DNA from: Duganella flavida
GTDB lineage: Bacteria > Pseudomonadota > Gammaproteobacteria > Burkholderiales > Burkholderiaceae_D
NCBI RefSeq assembly: GCF_009857445.1
Contig: NZ_WWCN01000005.1
Coordinates: 124,001 to 188,000 of the forward strand
Direction of reading: 5' to 3'
Length of the DNA stretch: 64,000 nucleotides
Shown here: in pieces, positions 47,001 to 56,201 of the stretch
Position numbering within the stretch: position 1 is the first letter of the stretch
Layout: each line of letters starts with the position of its first letter
Notes under the pieces: generated by a model
The model's database searches: none
Told to the model about the DNA's origin: nothing
What the model saw: only the letters and a program-made list of their open reading frames with translations
Made by a program: the position numbers and the translations under genes

Positions 47001-47707
47001 ACGTGGGCAACATCTACATCAATCGCAATATCGTCGGCGCGGTAGTGGGCGTGCAGCCGTTCGGCGGCGAAGGCAAATCGGGGACCGGCCCGAAAGCCGG
47101 CGGTCCGCTGTATCTGAAACGCCTGCAACGCGGCGCTGTGACGGTGCCTAAACACGAACGCGTGAGCACGCCTGCTCTGGATGCGCTGATCGGCTGGGCC
47201 AAAACCCACGGCCACCAGCAAATCGTCAGCCTGGGCGAGCAATACAGCCGCGTCAGCCTACTGGGTAGCCTGACTACGCTGCCAGGCCCAACGGGCGAGC
47301 GCAACACGCTGGCGCTGGTGTCCCGTGGCACTATCGCCTGCGCAGCGGGTACGCTGGGTGGTTTGCTGAACCAGCTGGCAGCAACGTTGGCGACTGGCAA
47401 TACCGCGCTGGTGCCGGGTGACGTGGCCAAGCTTCTGCCGGCGGACCTGCCGGCGGCCGTGAAAGAGCGCATCCAGACCGTTTCCAGCCTGGAAACCAGC
47501 GAATTCCAGATTGCTTTGGTGGAATCGATGCTGGCAGCCGGCCTGCACGCCCCCCTGGCGGCCCGTAAAGGTGCCCTGGTGGGCCTGATTGGCACAGATG
47601 AGGACGGAGCCATCCCGCTGTGGCGTTTGCTCGCTGAGCGCGCTCTGTGCGTGAATACGACGGCGGCAGGCGGTAACGCCAGCCTGATGACGCTGCAAGC
47701 GTCGTAA
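44054..47707 (+). CDS. putA: Bifunctional proline dehydrogenase / P5C dehydrogenase PutA
   Basis: A 1217-residue enzyme that oxidises proline to glutamate. The proline dehydrogenase barrel spans ~170-480 (GPGISVKLSALHPRYSRAQR, LNIDAEEADRLELSLDL, MVRLVKGAYWDAEIKRAQVDGMSGYPVYTRK). The aldehyde dehydrogenase covers ~560-1010, with GPVTCISPWNFPLAIF, the GSTE loop, and the catalytic cysteine in AGQRCSALRVLFLQE. A C-terminal ~200-residue domain follows. There is no N-terminal ribbon-helix-helix, so it does not repress its own gene; the divergent AsnC-type regulator would do so. An in-frame ATG with GAGAG upstream at 44054 starts it. Confidence 0.96.
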   Translation: MQAATTSGFTPFAALQAEVLRDPIPLRAAVTAAYRKDEVSAVAWLLDQLKNHDTGSIQQAQQLAHKLVSSVRMERTRASGVDALMHEFSLSSDEGVALMCLAEALLRIPDNATADRLIADKISKGDWRKHLGESPSLFVNAATWGLLITGKLVSTNSENGLGSALTKLISKGGEPLIRKGVDLAMRMLGNQFVTGQTIDEAIKNGQANEARGYRYSYDMLGEAALTEADAKNYYASYETAIHAIGKASNGRGIRNGPGISVKLSALHPRYSRAQRARVLEELLPRVRELVLLAKHYNIGLNIDAEEADRLELSLDLMEALAADPALEGFEGIGFVVQAYQKRCPFVIDYLIDLAKRSGRKFMVRLVKGAYWDAEIKRAQVDGMSGYPVYTRKVYTDVSYLVCAQKLLAAQGLIYPQFATHNAQTLSTIYTWAKRDGVTDYEFQCLHGMGESLYDQVVGKDNLDKPCRIYAPVGTHETLLAYLVRRLLENGANSSFVNQIVDEAIPIESLLKDPVESAREQGGQPHAGIVLPLDMFGAERKNSAGFDLANENTLRDISAALATPRSWHAAPLLAGEISVGQPVQNVTNPAQRSDIVGQLVEANAADVETALTSASNFAMDWQTTEPSIRAAALSKAADLFESNAMELMTLAIREAGKSLPNAIAELREAVDFLRYYAAEVSGSTNTLALGPVTCISPWNFPLAIFTGQVAASLAAGNVVLAKPAEQTPLIAHRAVQLLHEAGVPRAALQFLPGRGEVVGAALTADSRVKGVIFTGSTEVAQLINRTLAKRAVAENADIPLIAETGGQNAMIVDSSALPEQVVQDAISSAFDSAGQRCSALRVLFLQEDIADKTIKMLKGAMLELNVGTPDRLVTDIGPVIDAEAQQNLLAHINKLKATAVDYFSLDLPSSVTSAGTFVPPTVLEIRSLAELTQEVFGPVMHVIRYKRADLPKVVEQINASGFGLTLGVHSRIDETIDYIANSAHVGNIYINRNIVGAVVGVQPFGGEGKSGTGPKAGGPLYLKRLQRGAVTVPKHERVSTPALDALIGWAKTHGHQQIVSLGEQYSRVSLLGSLTTLPGPTGERNTLALVSRGTIACAAGTLGGLLNQLAATLATGNTALVPGDVAKLLPADLPAAVKERIQTVSSLETSEFQIALVESMLAAGLHAPLAARKGALVGLIGTDEDGAIPLWRLLAERALCVNTTAAGGNASLMTLQAS

Positions 47708-47726
47708 AACGTATTAAACCCGCAAT

Positions 47727-47786
47727 CCGGGGTCAGTTCTGCCATTGGTACATGAGTTCGTGTGCGATTGGCAGAACTGACCCCGG
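47727..47786. terminator. Long-stem terminator / dispersed-repeat-like hairpin after putA
   Basis: CCGGGGTCAGTTCTGCCA and its exact complement lie 24 bases apart (18-bp arms), followed by TTTTTT. It lies between convergent putA and mtnN and can serve both. The GGGGTCAG...CTGACCCC core looks like a dispersed intergenic repeat. Confidence 0.8.
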
Positions 47787-47790
47787 TTTT

Positions 47791-48477
47791 TTATGCCTTG
47801 CAGAAATTCTGAATTACATCAAACGCGTAGCGCGAGGCTACGTTTTTGATGAAATGCATGAAATCGACCGCAGCGTCGTCATTGGCGCTGTCTGAGATGG
47901 TTCGGATCACGGCAAACGGAATGCCAAGCTCAAAGCATACTTGCGCCACTGCTGCGCCTTCCATTTCTACTGCCAACAAATTTGGCAACTCCGCTTTCAG
48001 CGCCTGAATTTGCGTTAATTTGCCTATAAATTGATCACCGCTGGCAATCAAACCGCGATGCACGCGCGTAATTTGCCCAGCAGCGTCAGCCAATCTTTCC
48101 GTCAAAGTGACGTCGGTGGCGAAGCGTGACAATCCCGTCAGCGGGATTTCATGTCTTGGAAACAGCGGGCTGGCATCAAAGTCGTGCTGGATCAATGAAT
48201 CAGCGACCACGATATCGCCAACTTTGACGTTTTTATCCCCGCTTCCAGCAACACCCGTGAAGACTATGTGGGTAACTTCGAACTTCTCCACAAGAATTGC
48301 AGCTGTCATAGCAGCAGCAACCTTGCCTATACGCGATAAAACGCACACAGCGTCGATTTCCCAGAGTTTTCCGCTCGTGTACTCACGCATGCCATGAAAG
48401 TGCTTAGAAGGGCTCTCAAGGGCTTCTATCAGCCCCTGCTGTTCTTCAGCCAATGCACTAATGATGCCTAAACGCAT
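47791..48477 (-). CDS. mtnN: 5'-methylthioadenosine / S-adenosylhomocysteine nucleosidase
   Basis: A 228-residue nucleosidase that cleaves MTA and SAH for methionine salvage and methyl recycling. MRLGIISALAEEQQGLIEAL, VVCVLSRIGKVAAA-type strand, VFTGVAGSGDKNVKVGDIVV and LAVEMEGAAVAQVCFELGIPFAVIRTISDSANDDA include the catalytic glutamate (E in VEMEGAA) and aspartate (SDSAN). Length and motifs match the family. The upstream region contains one copy of a direct repeat. Confidence 0.94.
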   Translation of the reverse strand: MRLGIISALAEEQQGLIEALESPSKHFHGMREYTSGKLWEIDAVCVLSRIGKVAAAMTAAILVEKFEVTHIVFTGVAGSGDKNVKVGDIVVADSLIQHDFDASPLFPRHEIPLTGLSRFATDVTLTERLADAAGQITRVHRGLIASGDQFIGKLTQIQALKAELPNLLAVEMEGAAVAQVCFELGIPFAVIRTISDSANDDAAVDFMHFIKNVASRYAFDVIQNFCKA

Positions 48478-48619
48478 GTTTTACCTTTGATTTTGAGCTG
48501 TCGTCTGTGGAGATCACAGGCTTTTTCCACAACGCGTAGCGAAAAAAAGTGGATTTTAAGGCGTTTTTTGAGGTGTAGATGGCTTTCAGAAGGTGAGCAG
48601 GCCTTTAGATTTCATGCTT

Positions 48620-48849
48620 TTAGTTGTTTACAAAAAGGTTTATATAAAAATAGTGGTAATAGTAAACGTGCAAATTTCTGTGGATAACTCATGTATACGT
48701 TTACGAATCATCTGTTTACAACGTAAACAAGATGCTGAATAAGCGCTGTATCAGCTAAGGAACAGTTTTTGGATAAAATATTGGCCTGTGGTCAAAAGTA
48801 GTCTTTAGTCACAAGTCGTCCTGTGGATATCCAGTACCTTATTCACAGG
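48620..48849. repeat. Direct repeat copy A flanking the GGDEF/EAL gene
   Basis: Shares with copy B (51690-51917), in the same order and orientation: ATATAAAAATAGTG, TTTCTGTGGATAA, GTTTACGA, GTAAAC, a GAAC-GTTTT-GGATAAAA block, and CCTGTGGATATCCA ... TTATNCACAGG. It lies upstream of mtnN and downstream of the GGDEF/EAL gene, whose last ~15 codons it supplies. It includes an exact DnaA box (TGTGGATAA, 48679). Confidence 0.7.
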
Positions 48850-51588
48850 CGAGCACTGCTTTTGTAGTTGTTTCTCCAATTCTTCGGCTGAAATGGGCCT
48901 GGAGAACAGATATCCCTGCCCTAAATCGCATCCAGCCGCTGTCAGAGCCGTCAGTTGTTGCTGTGTTTCTATGCCTTCGGCGATGACTTTGATGCCCAAC
49001 TTGTGAGCCATCGCAATAATTGCCTCACAAATCAGCATTCCATCCGTCCCTTGGTGGACAAAAGCGGGATCGATCTTGATGTAATCGATGGAAAAGCGCT
49101 TCAGGAAGGCCACCGAACAGTGTCCGGAGCCAAAATCATCCAGTGAAAGCTGCATGTGGGCATGCTGGAACGCTAGAACACGGTCGGAATTGTTGTTGGC
49201 CGTCTCTAAAAGCAGGCTTTCCGTCACTTCGATGACGATGCTGTTCGGACTCAGCTGCAGTTCTTGCAGGAAATTCAGCCATTCCTGGTAATTGCTGCCG
49301 TCATCACGGAACTGCCAGGCCGATTTGTTCACGCTGATCTGGAAAGTTGGCGAGCTGAGCGCCTGCAATTTCTGTACTTCCCGCGCAGCCTGGCGGAAAA
49401 CCCAGTCGCCGATACCAAAAATCATGCCGCTGCTTTCGGCAACGCCGATGAATTCCGCCGGGTTCAGCAGTCCACGGGTTGGATGTTGCCAGCGCACCAG
49501 TGCTTCCGCCTTGACGATGGCGCCGTTGGAGAGGTCGATAATCGGCTGGTACATGATGCGCAGTTGGTCACGCAGCATCGCTTCGCGCAATTCTGTGACC
49601 AGATTCATGCGCACGCGCGTGGCCTCCTGCATGAAGGGCGCGAAGTAGTTGAAGCGGTTGCGTCCTTGCTGCTTGGCCACGTACATGGCTTGGTCGGCAT
49701 TTTTGATTAAAGTTTCAGCATCCTTGCCGTCTTCCGGGTACAAAGTGATGCCGATGCTGCTCGAAATATGCGCAACTTGTTTGTCCACTGCGTCACCCAA
49801 CTGGAACGGCGTGCTCATTTTCTTGAGGATTTCCTGTGCCGTGCGGACCACATCGCCAGCATTGCGCAGCTCGCTGAGGATGACGGTGAACTCGTCGCCG
49901 CCGAGGCGGGCGACGGTATCGGTGCTGCGGACTGAGCTGGAGAGCCTGGTGGCCACTTCTTTGAGCAGCAAATCGCCTTTGTCATGCCCCAGGGTGTCGT
50001 TGATTTCCTTGAAGTAGTCCAGATCGACAAAAACCAGCGCCATCGGCAAGTGCGAGCGGTCGGTCTTTTTCATTTCCTGGCGTAGATGCTCATGGAACAT
50101 GCGCCGGTTGGGTAAGCCGGTGAGGGCATCGAAGTTGGCCTGGCGCCAGATTAGTTCTTCGGATGCCTTCTTTTTCGTGATGTCGCTGAGCAAAGCGACG
50201 TAGCGGAAAGGATTTCCCTGTTCATCGTAGACGGTGTTGACCAGCATCGAGACCAGATATTCCTCGCCGTCGCGATTGCGTTGCCACAATTCGCCTTTCC
50301 AGTAGCCGGTATTGGTCACGCATTCGAACATACGGTCGAAGAAGTCCTTGTCGTTGCGGCCGGAAGTGAGTTCGTAGGCGCGATGGCCGATCAGTTCTTT
50401 TTCGATGTAGCCGCTGAGCAGGGAAAATGCCGGGTTCACGGTCAGAATATTGCCTTCGGCATCGGTCACCATCATGCCTTCGCCGCTGTTCTGGAATAGC
50501 AACGCGGTCAGTTTCAGCGATTCCTCATTTTTTTTGCGCACTTCTTCGTTGGCCAGCAGTTGCTGCTCCATTTCCCGGCTGGCGGTGTACAAGGTGCGAT
50601 AGCGCAGCTCGCGTTCTTCTTGCTTGGTGTAAGTGCGCAACGAAAAATGACCTGCGCCCATCATCAGTAACAGCAAAATCGTCAGTCCACCACCGGCGAC
50701 CTGGTAATTCCGCAACAGCAAACGGGCCGATTCAGTGTCATTGCTGCCCACTACCATGATGAGCGGCAATCCTTGAATCACGCGGTAGCTGAAAATTCGG
50801 ACGACATTGTCGATTCTGCTCAATGTTTTGTACGTGCCGGAATTAGCCCTATGCACATTGTCAAACAGCGCGCTGACAGCAATGTCACGCCCAAACGCTT
50901 GTTCAAAATGCGGTGCGCGAGCGATGATTTTTCCAGCGCCATGTACCAGCGTGATCGAGATATCCGAATTAAACAGCGAGTTCTCAAAGACTTTGACGTA
51001 GCGGTCGACGTTTAACGGCGCTACAACGACACCGAGGAATTCGCCTTTCGCACTTTCTACCCTGCGACTCAGAAAAAACAGCTTTTTCTTGCTGACTTTT
51101 CCGATGGATGGTTCGCCAATGAACAGCTTGCCCTTGTGCGAGTTGTCGAGGTGAATTTTGAAGTAGTCACGATCAGCGTAGGAAGTGCCGGCGATATTGG
51201 CACCAGTCGAACTGGCAATGGCATAGCCTTTGGCATCCAAGAAAGTGATCCAGTAATCGCTGTCGAAGCTGGATCCGCGTGAAGAAAGCAGGTCCGAAAG
51301 CGTTTCGGGCGAATGGCTTTGTTTTGCAGGCAGGACTTTGATGGCATTGGCAAACCCAATCAGCGATAAATCTACCGACTGAATCGAGTAGAGCACATGC
51401 GCTTCCATGGCTTTTACGTAGTGCTCAGTCTGGGTTTGAACGGCAAGTTCGCGTTCTATGTAGGAGGTATGGAACTGGCTGACCACGACGGCAATGGCAA
51501 GCGTTGCCATCAGAAAAAGGCTGGTAACCAAACGTCGCCGAAACCGCAGATAGGCAGGCGACAGGAGATTTTTGCGATGGGAGGGCAA
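48805..51588 (-). CDS. Cache-PAS-GGDEF-EAL signalling protein
   Basis: A 927-residue membrane protein of cyclic-di-GMP turnover. A helix at ~15-40 is followed by a periplasmic double-Cache domain, a second helix at ~300, a coiled coil, a PAS domain (NSGEGMMVTDAEGNILTVNPAFSLLSGY), GGDEF and EAL. The GGDEF active loop is LGGDEFTVI, so diguanylate cyclase activity is possible. In the EAL domain VKAEALVRWQHP and the later DDFGSGHCS and EGIETQQQ keep the metal-binding residues, so phosphodiesterase activity is likely too. The last ~15 residues (VNKVLDIHRTTCD) come from repeat A. Confidence 0.93.
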   Translation of the reverse strand: MPSHRKNLLSPAYLRFRRRLVTSLFLMATLAIAVVVSQFHTSYIERELAVQTQTEHYVKAMEAHVLYSIQSVDLSLIGFANAIKVLPAKQSHSPETLSDLLSSRGSSFDSDYWITFLDAKGYAIASSTGANIAGTSYADRDYFKIHLDNSHKGKLFIGEPSIGKVSKKKLFFLSRRVESAKGEFLGVVVAPLNVDRYVKVFENSLFNSDISITLVHGAGKIIARAPHFEQAFGRDIAVSALFDNVHRANSGTYKTLSRIDNVVRIFSYRVIQGLPLIMVVGSNDTESARLLLRNYQVAGGGLTILLLLMMGAGHFSLRTYTKQEERELRYRTLYTASREMEQQLLANEEVRKKNEESLKLTALLFQNSGEGMMVTDAEGNILTVNPAFSLLSGYIEKELIGHRAYELTSGRNDKDFFDRMFECVTNTGYWKGELWQRNRDGEEYLVSMLVNTVYDEQGNPFRYVALLSDITKKKASEELIWRQANFDALTGLPNRRMFHEHLRQEMKKTDRSHLPMALVFVDLDYFKEINDTLGHDKGDLLLKEVATRLSSSVRSTDTVARLGGDEFTVILSELRNAGDVVRTAQEILKKMSTPFQLGDAVDKQVAHISSSIGITLYPEDGKDAETLIKNADQAMYVAKQQGRNRFNYFAPFMQEATRVRMNLVTELREAMLRDQLRIMYQPIIDLSNGAIVKAEALVRWQHPTRGLLNPAEFIGVAESSGMIFGIGDWVFRQAAREVQKLQALSSPTFQISVNKSAWQFRDDGSNYQEWLNFLQELQLSPNSIVIEVTESLLLETANNNSDRVLAFQHAHMQLSLDDFGSGHCSVAFLKRFSIDYIKIDPAFVHQGTDGMLICEAIIAMAHKLGIKVIAEGIETQQQLTALTAAGCDLGQGYLFSRPISAEELEKQLQKQCSPVNKVLDIHRTTCD

Positions 51589-51689
51589 AACGACTCCAGC
51601 AGAGGCTGTTTGCTTGCCAATTCAGTATATCGGGTTTCAGTCAGGAACGAACCTCCAGGCGCTTGCGCCTGTGGTTTTTGGGTTTTATG

Positions 51690-51917
51690 GTTTACTCTAA
51701 GTAAGTAGATATAAAAATAGTGATAGTTGTTAACATCGACATGTTTCTGTGGATAAGTCACCATTTTGGATTAAAATCAGGCGTTTACGAGCCGTATAAG
51801 CGGATGCGTAAACCTTGTATGAGCAAAGAACTGTTTTGGGATAAAAAAAGCCGTCCCCAAAACAGGTTTGTTTACTCACATTTGGCACCTGTGGATATCC
51901 ATATGCTTATCCACAGG
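51690..51917. repeat. Direct repeat copy B in the promoter region of the GGDEF/EAL gene
   Basis: Second copy of the repeat at 48620-48849, about 3.07 kb away. It contains two exact DnaA boxes (TGTGGATAA at 51748, TTATCCACA at 51907). A perfect inverted repeat CCTGTGGATA / TATCCACAGG lies at 51888-51897 and 51908-51917. It sits between the minus-strand GGDEF/EAL gene and the plus-strand nitronate monooxygenase. Confidence 0.7.
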
Positions 51918-51934
51918 TCTAAATAGGGGATTTG

Positions 51935-52972
51935 ATGACCTTAGCATCGATTTTTCCTCATCCCATCATCCAGGGACCTACGGCTGGCGGGAACAACACG
52001 CCCGCGCAAGTGGCGGCGGTGTCGAATGCCGGCGCGCTGGGTTCGCTAGCTTGTTCCTTGTTATCGCCGGAAACGATGCGTGCCCAGACTGCGCAGATCC
52101 GTAGCCTTACCAGCAAACCGTTTTGCCTCAATTTTTTCGTGCTGGAGACGCCTGATCCTTCTGCGGCCGAGGTAGAACAGGCAAAAGAGTGGCTTAAACC
52201 GTATTGGTCGTCATTTGGCTGGAACGAGCTGCCAACTCCGGCTAAATGGTGCGAAGACTTCACTTCCCAGTTTGAAACCCTGCTTGAATTGCGGCCGGCT
52301 GTGGCCAGTTTTACCTTCGGCATCCTGAGTACGCAGCAAATCCAGCGCTTGCATGATGCCGGCATTTTCGTGATCGGCACGATTACCCACGCTGAGGAAG
52401 CGCAGGCTTGGGAAAGCAGGGGCGCCGATGCGGTGATTGCTTCCGGCGTGGAGTCGGGCGGACATCGCGGCACCTTCATCGGCGCGCAGGAAGATGCGAG
52501 GCTGACGACGTTTGAATTGCTGCCGACCGCTGTTGCGGCAGTCAATATCCCGGTGATCTCGGCCGGCGGCATCATGAACGGCGCCGATATCAAGCGCGCG
52601 TTAGACGGCGGCGCGCAAGCTGTGCAGATGGGCACGGCATTCCTGGTGTGCGACGAATCCAGTATCAATCCAGCGTACAAGCGGCGCTTGCTGACTGCCG
52701 GCGACCAGCCGACCCGGCTGACCCGTACTTTTTCCGGCCGTTATGCACGCGGGCTGGAAAACCGCTTCATGCGTGAAATGGCGTCTATCGAACGTAAATT
52801 ACCGTTATATCCTATTCAAAATGCATTAACTTCGCTTATCCGTGCAGAAGCCTCCAGGCGCGGCGAGACTGAACTGATGTCGCTCTGGTGCGGCACCGGC
52901 GTGTCCCGTGCGCGGCCCATGCCGGCGGCGAAATTGGTGGAGACTTTGCTGGCGGAGATCAGCGCAGAATAA
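51935..52972 (+). CDS. Nitronate monooxygenase-family flavoprotein
   Basis: A 345-residue FMN-dependent TIM-barrel protein. TLASIFPHPIIQGPTAGGNNTPAQVAAVSNAGALGSL, a phosphate-binding region VISAGGIMNGADIKRALDGGAQAVQMGTAFL, and ASGVESGGHRGTFIG with the catalytic histidine fit class I nitronate monooxygenases, which oxidise toxic propionate-3-nitronate. The ATG at 51935 follows AGGGGA. The next gene, a GMC oxidoreductase, begins 13 bp after its stop, so they are likely co-transcribed. Confidence 0.88.
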   Translation: MTLASIFPHPIIQGPTAGGNNTPAQVAAVSNAGALGSLACSLLSPETMRAQTAQIRSLTSKPFCLNFFVLETPDPSAAEVEQAKEWLKPYWSSFGWNELPTPAKWCEDFTSQFETLLELRPAVASFTFGILSTQQIQRLHDAGIFVIGTITHAEEAQAWESRGADAVIASGVESGGHRGTFIGAQEDARLTTFELLPTAVAAVNIPVISAGGIMNGADIKRALDGGAQAVQMGTAFLVCDESSINPAYKRRLLTAGDQPTRLTRTFSGRYARGLENRFMREMASIERKLPLYPIQNALTSLIRAEASRRGETELMSLWCGTGVSRARPMPAAKLVETLLAEISAE

Positions 52973-52985
52973 ATCAGGAGGCTGT

Positions 52986-54596
52986 TTGGAATCAGCAGGA
53001 AGCTACGATTACATCATCATAGGCGCAGGCTCGGCTGGCTGCGTTTTGGCTAACCGGCTCAGCGCCGACAAGGATAAAGAAGTCCTGCTGATCGAAGCAG
53101 GCGGCCGCGACGATTATGTGTGGATCCATATCCCCGTCGGCTATTTGCACTGCATCGACAATCCCCGCACCGACTGGCGATTCCGCACCGAAGCCGATCC
53201 CGGCCTTGGCGGTCGCAGCTTGCTGTACCCGCGCGGCAAAGTGCTGGGCGGCAGTTCTTCCATTAACGGCATGATTTACATGCGCGGCCAGGCCGGTGAT
53301 TACGACCGCTGGGCCGCGCTCACCGGCGACGATAGCTGGCGCTGGGAGTCTGTGCTGCCGCTGTTCAAGAAGAGCGAGGATTACCACGGCGGCGCATCGG
53401 AATTCCACAGCGAAGGCGGGATGTGGCGCGTGGAAAAGCAGCGCTTGTCGTGGCAAATACTGGACGCGTTCCGCGACGCCGCCGAGCAAACCGGCATTCA
53501 GAAAGTAGATGATTTCAACCGTGGCGACAACGCTGGCTGCGGTTATTTCGAAGTGAATCAAAAGCGCGGCATACGCTGGAACGCGGCCAAGGCGTTTTTG
53601 AAACCGGCATCGCGACGCCCCAACCTGACTATCATGACCGGGTGTCACGTGGAACGGTTGCAGATTGAAGAGGGCGTTTGCAAGGGCGTGATTTTCACTG
53701 GCGGCGATACAAAATATTTAGCCACTGCACATAAAGAAACCTTGCTGGCAGCTGGTTCCGTTGGGAGTCCGCAGATTTTGCAGTGCTCCGGCATCGGATC
53801 AGCGGCGCGTTTGCACGAGCTCGGCATCACGCCGTTAATCGATCTGCCTGGCGTGGGTGAAAACCTGCAAGATCACTTGCAACTGCGCATGATTTACAAG
53901 CTTGGCAGTAGTGCGCGTACTTTAAATACCATGGCTTCCAGCTGGCTCGGCAAGGCGCGCATCGGTCTTGAATATGCGCTGTTCCAGAGCGGTCCGATGT
54001 CGATGGCGCCGTCGCAGCTGGGTGCGTTTGCGCGTTCCAGCGCCAGCGAGCAAACGCCGAATTTACAGTATCACGTGCAGCCGCTGTCGCTGGAAAAGTT
54101 CGGCGAACCTTTGCACACCTTCCCTGCTTTCACGGCCAGTGTGTGCAACTTGCGGCCGACCTCGCGCGGCCACGTGCGCATCGCCAGTGCCGATCCGTAT
54201 GCGCCGCCAAAAATCTCGCCCCTGTATCTGAGCACATCGGAAGATCGCAAGGTGGCGGCGCAAGCGCTCACGTTGACGCGCCAGATTGTCGCCGCGCCGG
54301 CCTTGCAAAAGTATGCGCCGGAAGAATACAAACCTGGCCTGCATTACCGCACGGAGGCGGAACTGGCTGACGCTGCGGGCGCTATCGGCACCACGATTTT
54401 CCATCCCGTCGGCACTTGCAAGATGGGCCGCGCCGATGATCCGACTGCTGTGGTCGATAGCCAATTGCGAGTGAAAGGCGTGGCCGGCTTGCGCGTTGTG
54501 GATGCGTCCATCATGCCATTCATCACCTCTGGAAACACTAATTCCCCGACGATCATGATCGCCGAAAAAGCAGCACAGTTAATCCGTGGCGTTTGA
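52986..54596 (+). CDS. GMC-family oxidoreductase (choline dehydrogenase-like)
   Basis: A 536-residue FAD-dependent enzyme of the glucose-methanol-choline family that oxidises an alcohol to an aldehyde. [20 protein letters not shown] binds [19 protein letters not shown] and the later [15 protein letters not shown] are the two GMC signatures. [13 protein letters not shown] and [14 protein letters not shown] close the active site. The start is a TTG at 52986 after a strong AGGAGG. The alcohol substrate is unknown. Confidence 0.9.
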   Translation: MESAGSYDYIIIGAGSAGCVLANRLSADKDKEVLLIEAGGRDDYVWIHIPVGYLHCIDNPRTDWRFRTEADPGLGGRSLLYPRGKVLGGSSSINGMIYMRGQAGDYDRWAALTGDDSWRWESVLPLFKKSEDYHGGASEFHSEGGMWRVEKQRLSWQILDAFRDAAEQTGIQKVDDFNRGDNAGCGYFEVNQKRGIRWNAAKAFLKPASRRPNLTIMTGCHVERLQIEEGVCKGVIFTGGDTKYLATAHKETLLAAGSVGSPQILQCSGIGSAARLHELGITPLIDLPGVGENLQDHLQLRMIYKLGSSARTLNTMASSWLGKARIGLEYALFQSGPMSMAPSQLGAFARSSASEQTPNLQYHVQPLSLEKFGEPLHTFPAFTASVCNLRPTSRGHVRIASADPYAPPKISPLYLSTSEDRKVAAQALTLTRQIVAAPALQKYAPEEYKPGLHYRTEAELADAAGAIGTTIFHPVGTCKMGRADDPTAVVDSQLRVKGVAGLRVVDASIMPFITSGNTNSPTIMIAEKAAQLIRGV

Positions 54597-54702
54597 ATTT
54601 AGATCAAAAATCAACGGTAGTTATACTGTATTGTTAGCTAATTTGTTACTGTGTATGATCTAAAAAACTTTAGTACTTTGAAAAGAATAACAAGGAGACA
54701 GG

Positions 54703-55473
54703 ATGTCCGACGTTATCTTGGAAACAAAGCACTTGACCAAGGAATTCAAGGGTTTTACTGCGGTCAATGATGTGAATCTGAAAGTACAGCGTGGCCACAT
54801 CCATGCGCTAATCGGTCCTAACGGGGCCGGAAAAACCACATGCTTCAATTTGCTGACCAAGTTCCTGGTGCCGACATCCGGCCAGATTCTGTTCAACGGT
54901 AACGACATCACGTCCGCCCGGCCGGCGCAGATTGCCCGTATGGGCGTGATCCGGTCGTTCCAGATTTCTGCCGTATTTCCGCACCTGACGGTGCTGCAAA
55001 ATGTCCGTATAGGCTTGCAGCGCCAGCTTGGCACCAGCTTCCATTTCTGGCAAAGCGAACGCGCGCTGGACAAGCTTAACGAGCGCGCCATGCAACTGCT
55101 GGCCGAAGTCGATCTCACCGAATTTGCCGACACCATCACCGTCGATATGCCTTACGGCCGCAAGCGCGCTTTGGAAATCGCCACTACGCTGGCGATGGAA
55201 CCGGAACTGATGCTGCTGGATGAACCGACGCAAGGCATGGGCCACGAAGATGTTCACCGTGTAACCGAGTTGATCAAAAAAGTCTCTGCCGGCCGCACCA
55301 TTTTGATGGTTGAACACAATATGAAAGTGGTGTCCGGCATCTGCGACAAAATCTCGGTGCTGCAGCGTGGCGCCATGCTGGCCGAAGGCACTTACGCCGA
55401 GGTCTCGACCAACCCGCAAGTGATGGAAGCCTACATGGGTACGGAAGCCGCAGTGCTGGAAGGAGCGCATTGA
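54703..55473 (+). CDS. livG: Branched-chain-type ABC transporter ATPase LivG
   Basis: A 256-residue ATPase. Walker A is GPNGAGKTT, Walker B is LMLLDEPTQGMG, and ALEIATTLAMEPE precedes it. It opens the five-gene liv operon (livG-livF-livK-livH-livM). Its stop overlaps the livF start (TGATG). Confidence 0.94.
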   Translation: MSDVILETKHLTKEFKGFTAVNDVNLKVQRGHIHALIGPNGAGKTTCFNLLTKFLVPTSGQILFNGNDITSARPAQIARMGVIRSFQISAVFPHLTVLQNVRIGLQRQLGTSFHFWQSERALDKLNERAMQLLAEVDLTEFADTITVDMPYGRKRALEIATTLAMEPELMLLDEPTQGMGHEDVHRVTELIKKVSAGRTILMVEHNMKVVSGICDKISVLQRGAMLAEGTYAEVSTNPQVMEAYMGTEAAVLEGAH

Positions 55474-56180
55474 TGACGGCCGCTCTGGAAATCTCGAACC
55501 TGCAAGCGTGGTACGGCGAATCGCACATCCTGCACAACGTCAACATGACGGTGCAGCCGGGCGAAGTGGTGACGCTGTTGGGGCGCAACGGCGCCGGTCG
55601 CACCACCACGCTGCGCGCCATCATGGGCCTGACCGGCGCGCGCAAGGGCTCGATCAAGGTCAACGGCAACGAAGCGATCGGCTTGCAGACGCACAAAATT
55701 GCCCACCTCGGCATCGGCTACTGCCCTGAGGAACGCGGCATTTTTTCCTCGCTGTCGACCGAAGAAAACCTGATGCTGCCGCCGCATCTGAACGGCGCGG
55801 ACAAGGGCATGTCGGTGGCGGAAATCTACGCGATGTTCCCGAATCTGGAAGAGCGCAAACACAGCCAGGGCACACGCTTGTCGGGCGGCGAACAGCAGAT
55901 GCTGGCGGTGGCGCGCATCCTGCGCACCGGCGCGCGCTTGCTGCTGCTGGATGAAATTTCCGAGGGCCTGGCGCCGGTGATCGTGCAAGGTTTGGCGCGC
56001 ATGATCACCACGCTCAAATCCAAGGGCTACACCATCGTCATGGTGGAACAGAATTTCCGGTTTGCCGCCCCACTGGCGGATCGGTTTTATGTGATGGAAC
56101 ACGGTCAGATCGTGGAGACCTTTGTTGCATCTGAGTTGAGCGCCAAGATGCCGGTGTTGACCGAGCTATTGGGTGTCTAA
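55473..56180 (+). CDS. livF: Branched-chain-type ABC transporter ATPase LivF
   Basis: A 235-residue ATPase. The signature LSGGEQQMLAVARIL and Walker B LLLLDEISEGLAP are intact. The Walker A motif reads GRNGAGRTTT, with arginine in place of the usual lysine. The protein starts at the ATG at 55473, overlapping livG by one base. Confidence 0.92.
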   Translation: MTAALEISNLQAWYGESHILHNVNMTVQPGEVVTLLGRNGAGRTTTLRAIMGLTGARKGSIKVNGNEAIGLQTHKIAHLGIGYCPEERGIFSSLSTEENLMLPPHLNGADKGMSVAEIYAMFPNLEERKHSQGTRLSGGEQQMLAVARILRTGARLLLLDEISEGLAPVIVQGLARMITTLKSKGYTIVMVEQNFRFAAPLADRFYVMEHGQIVETFVASELSAKMPVLTELLGV

Positions 56181-56201
56181 ACCTTGGTAGGGAGACGAAA
56201 A

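Noticed and set aside
44546..47242. 898-residue minus-strand frame opposite putA
   Set aside because: Antisense shadow of a strongly conserved coding region; rich in His, Gln, Arg and Ala, with no domain pattern.
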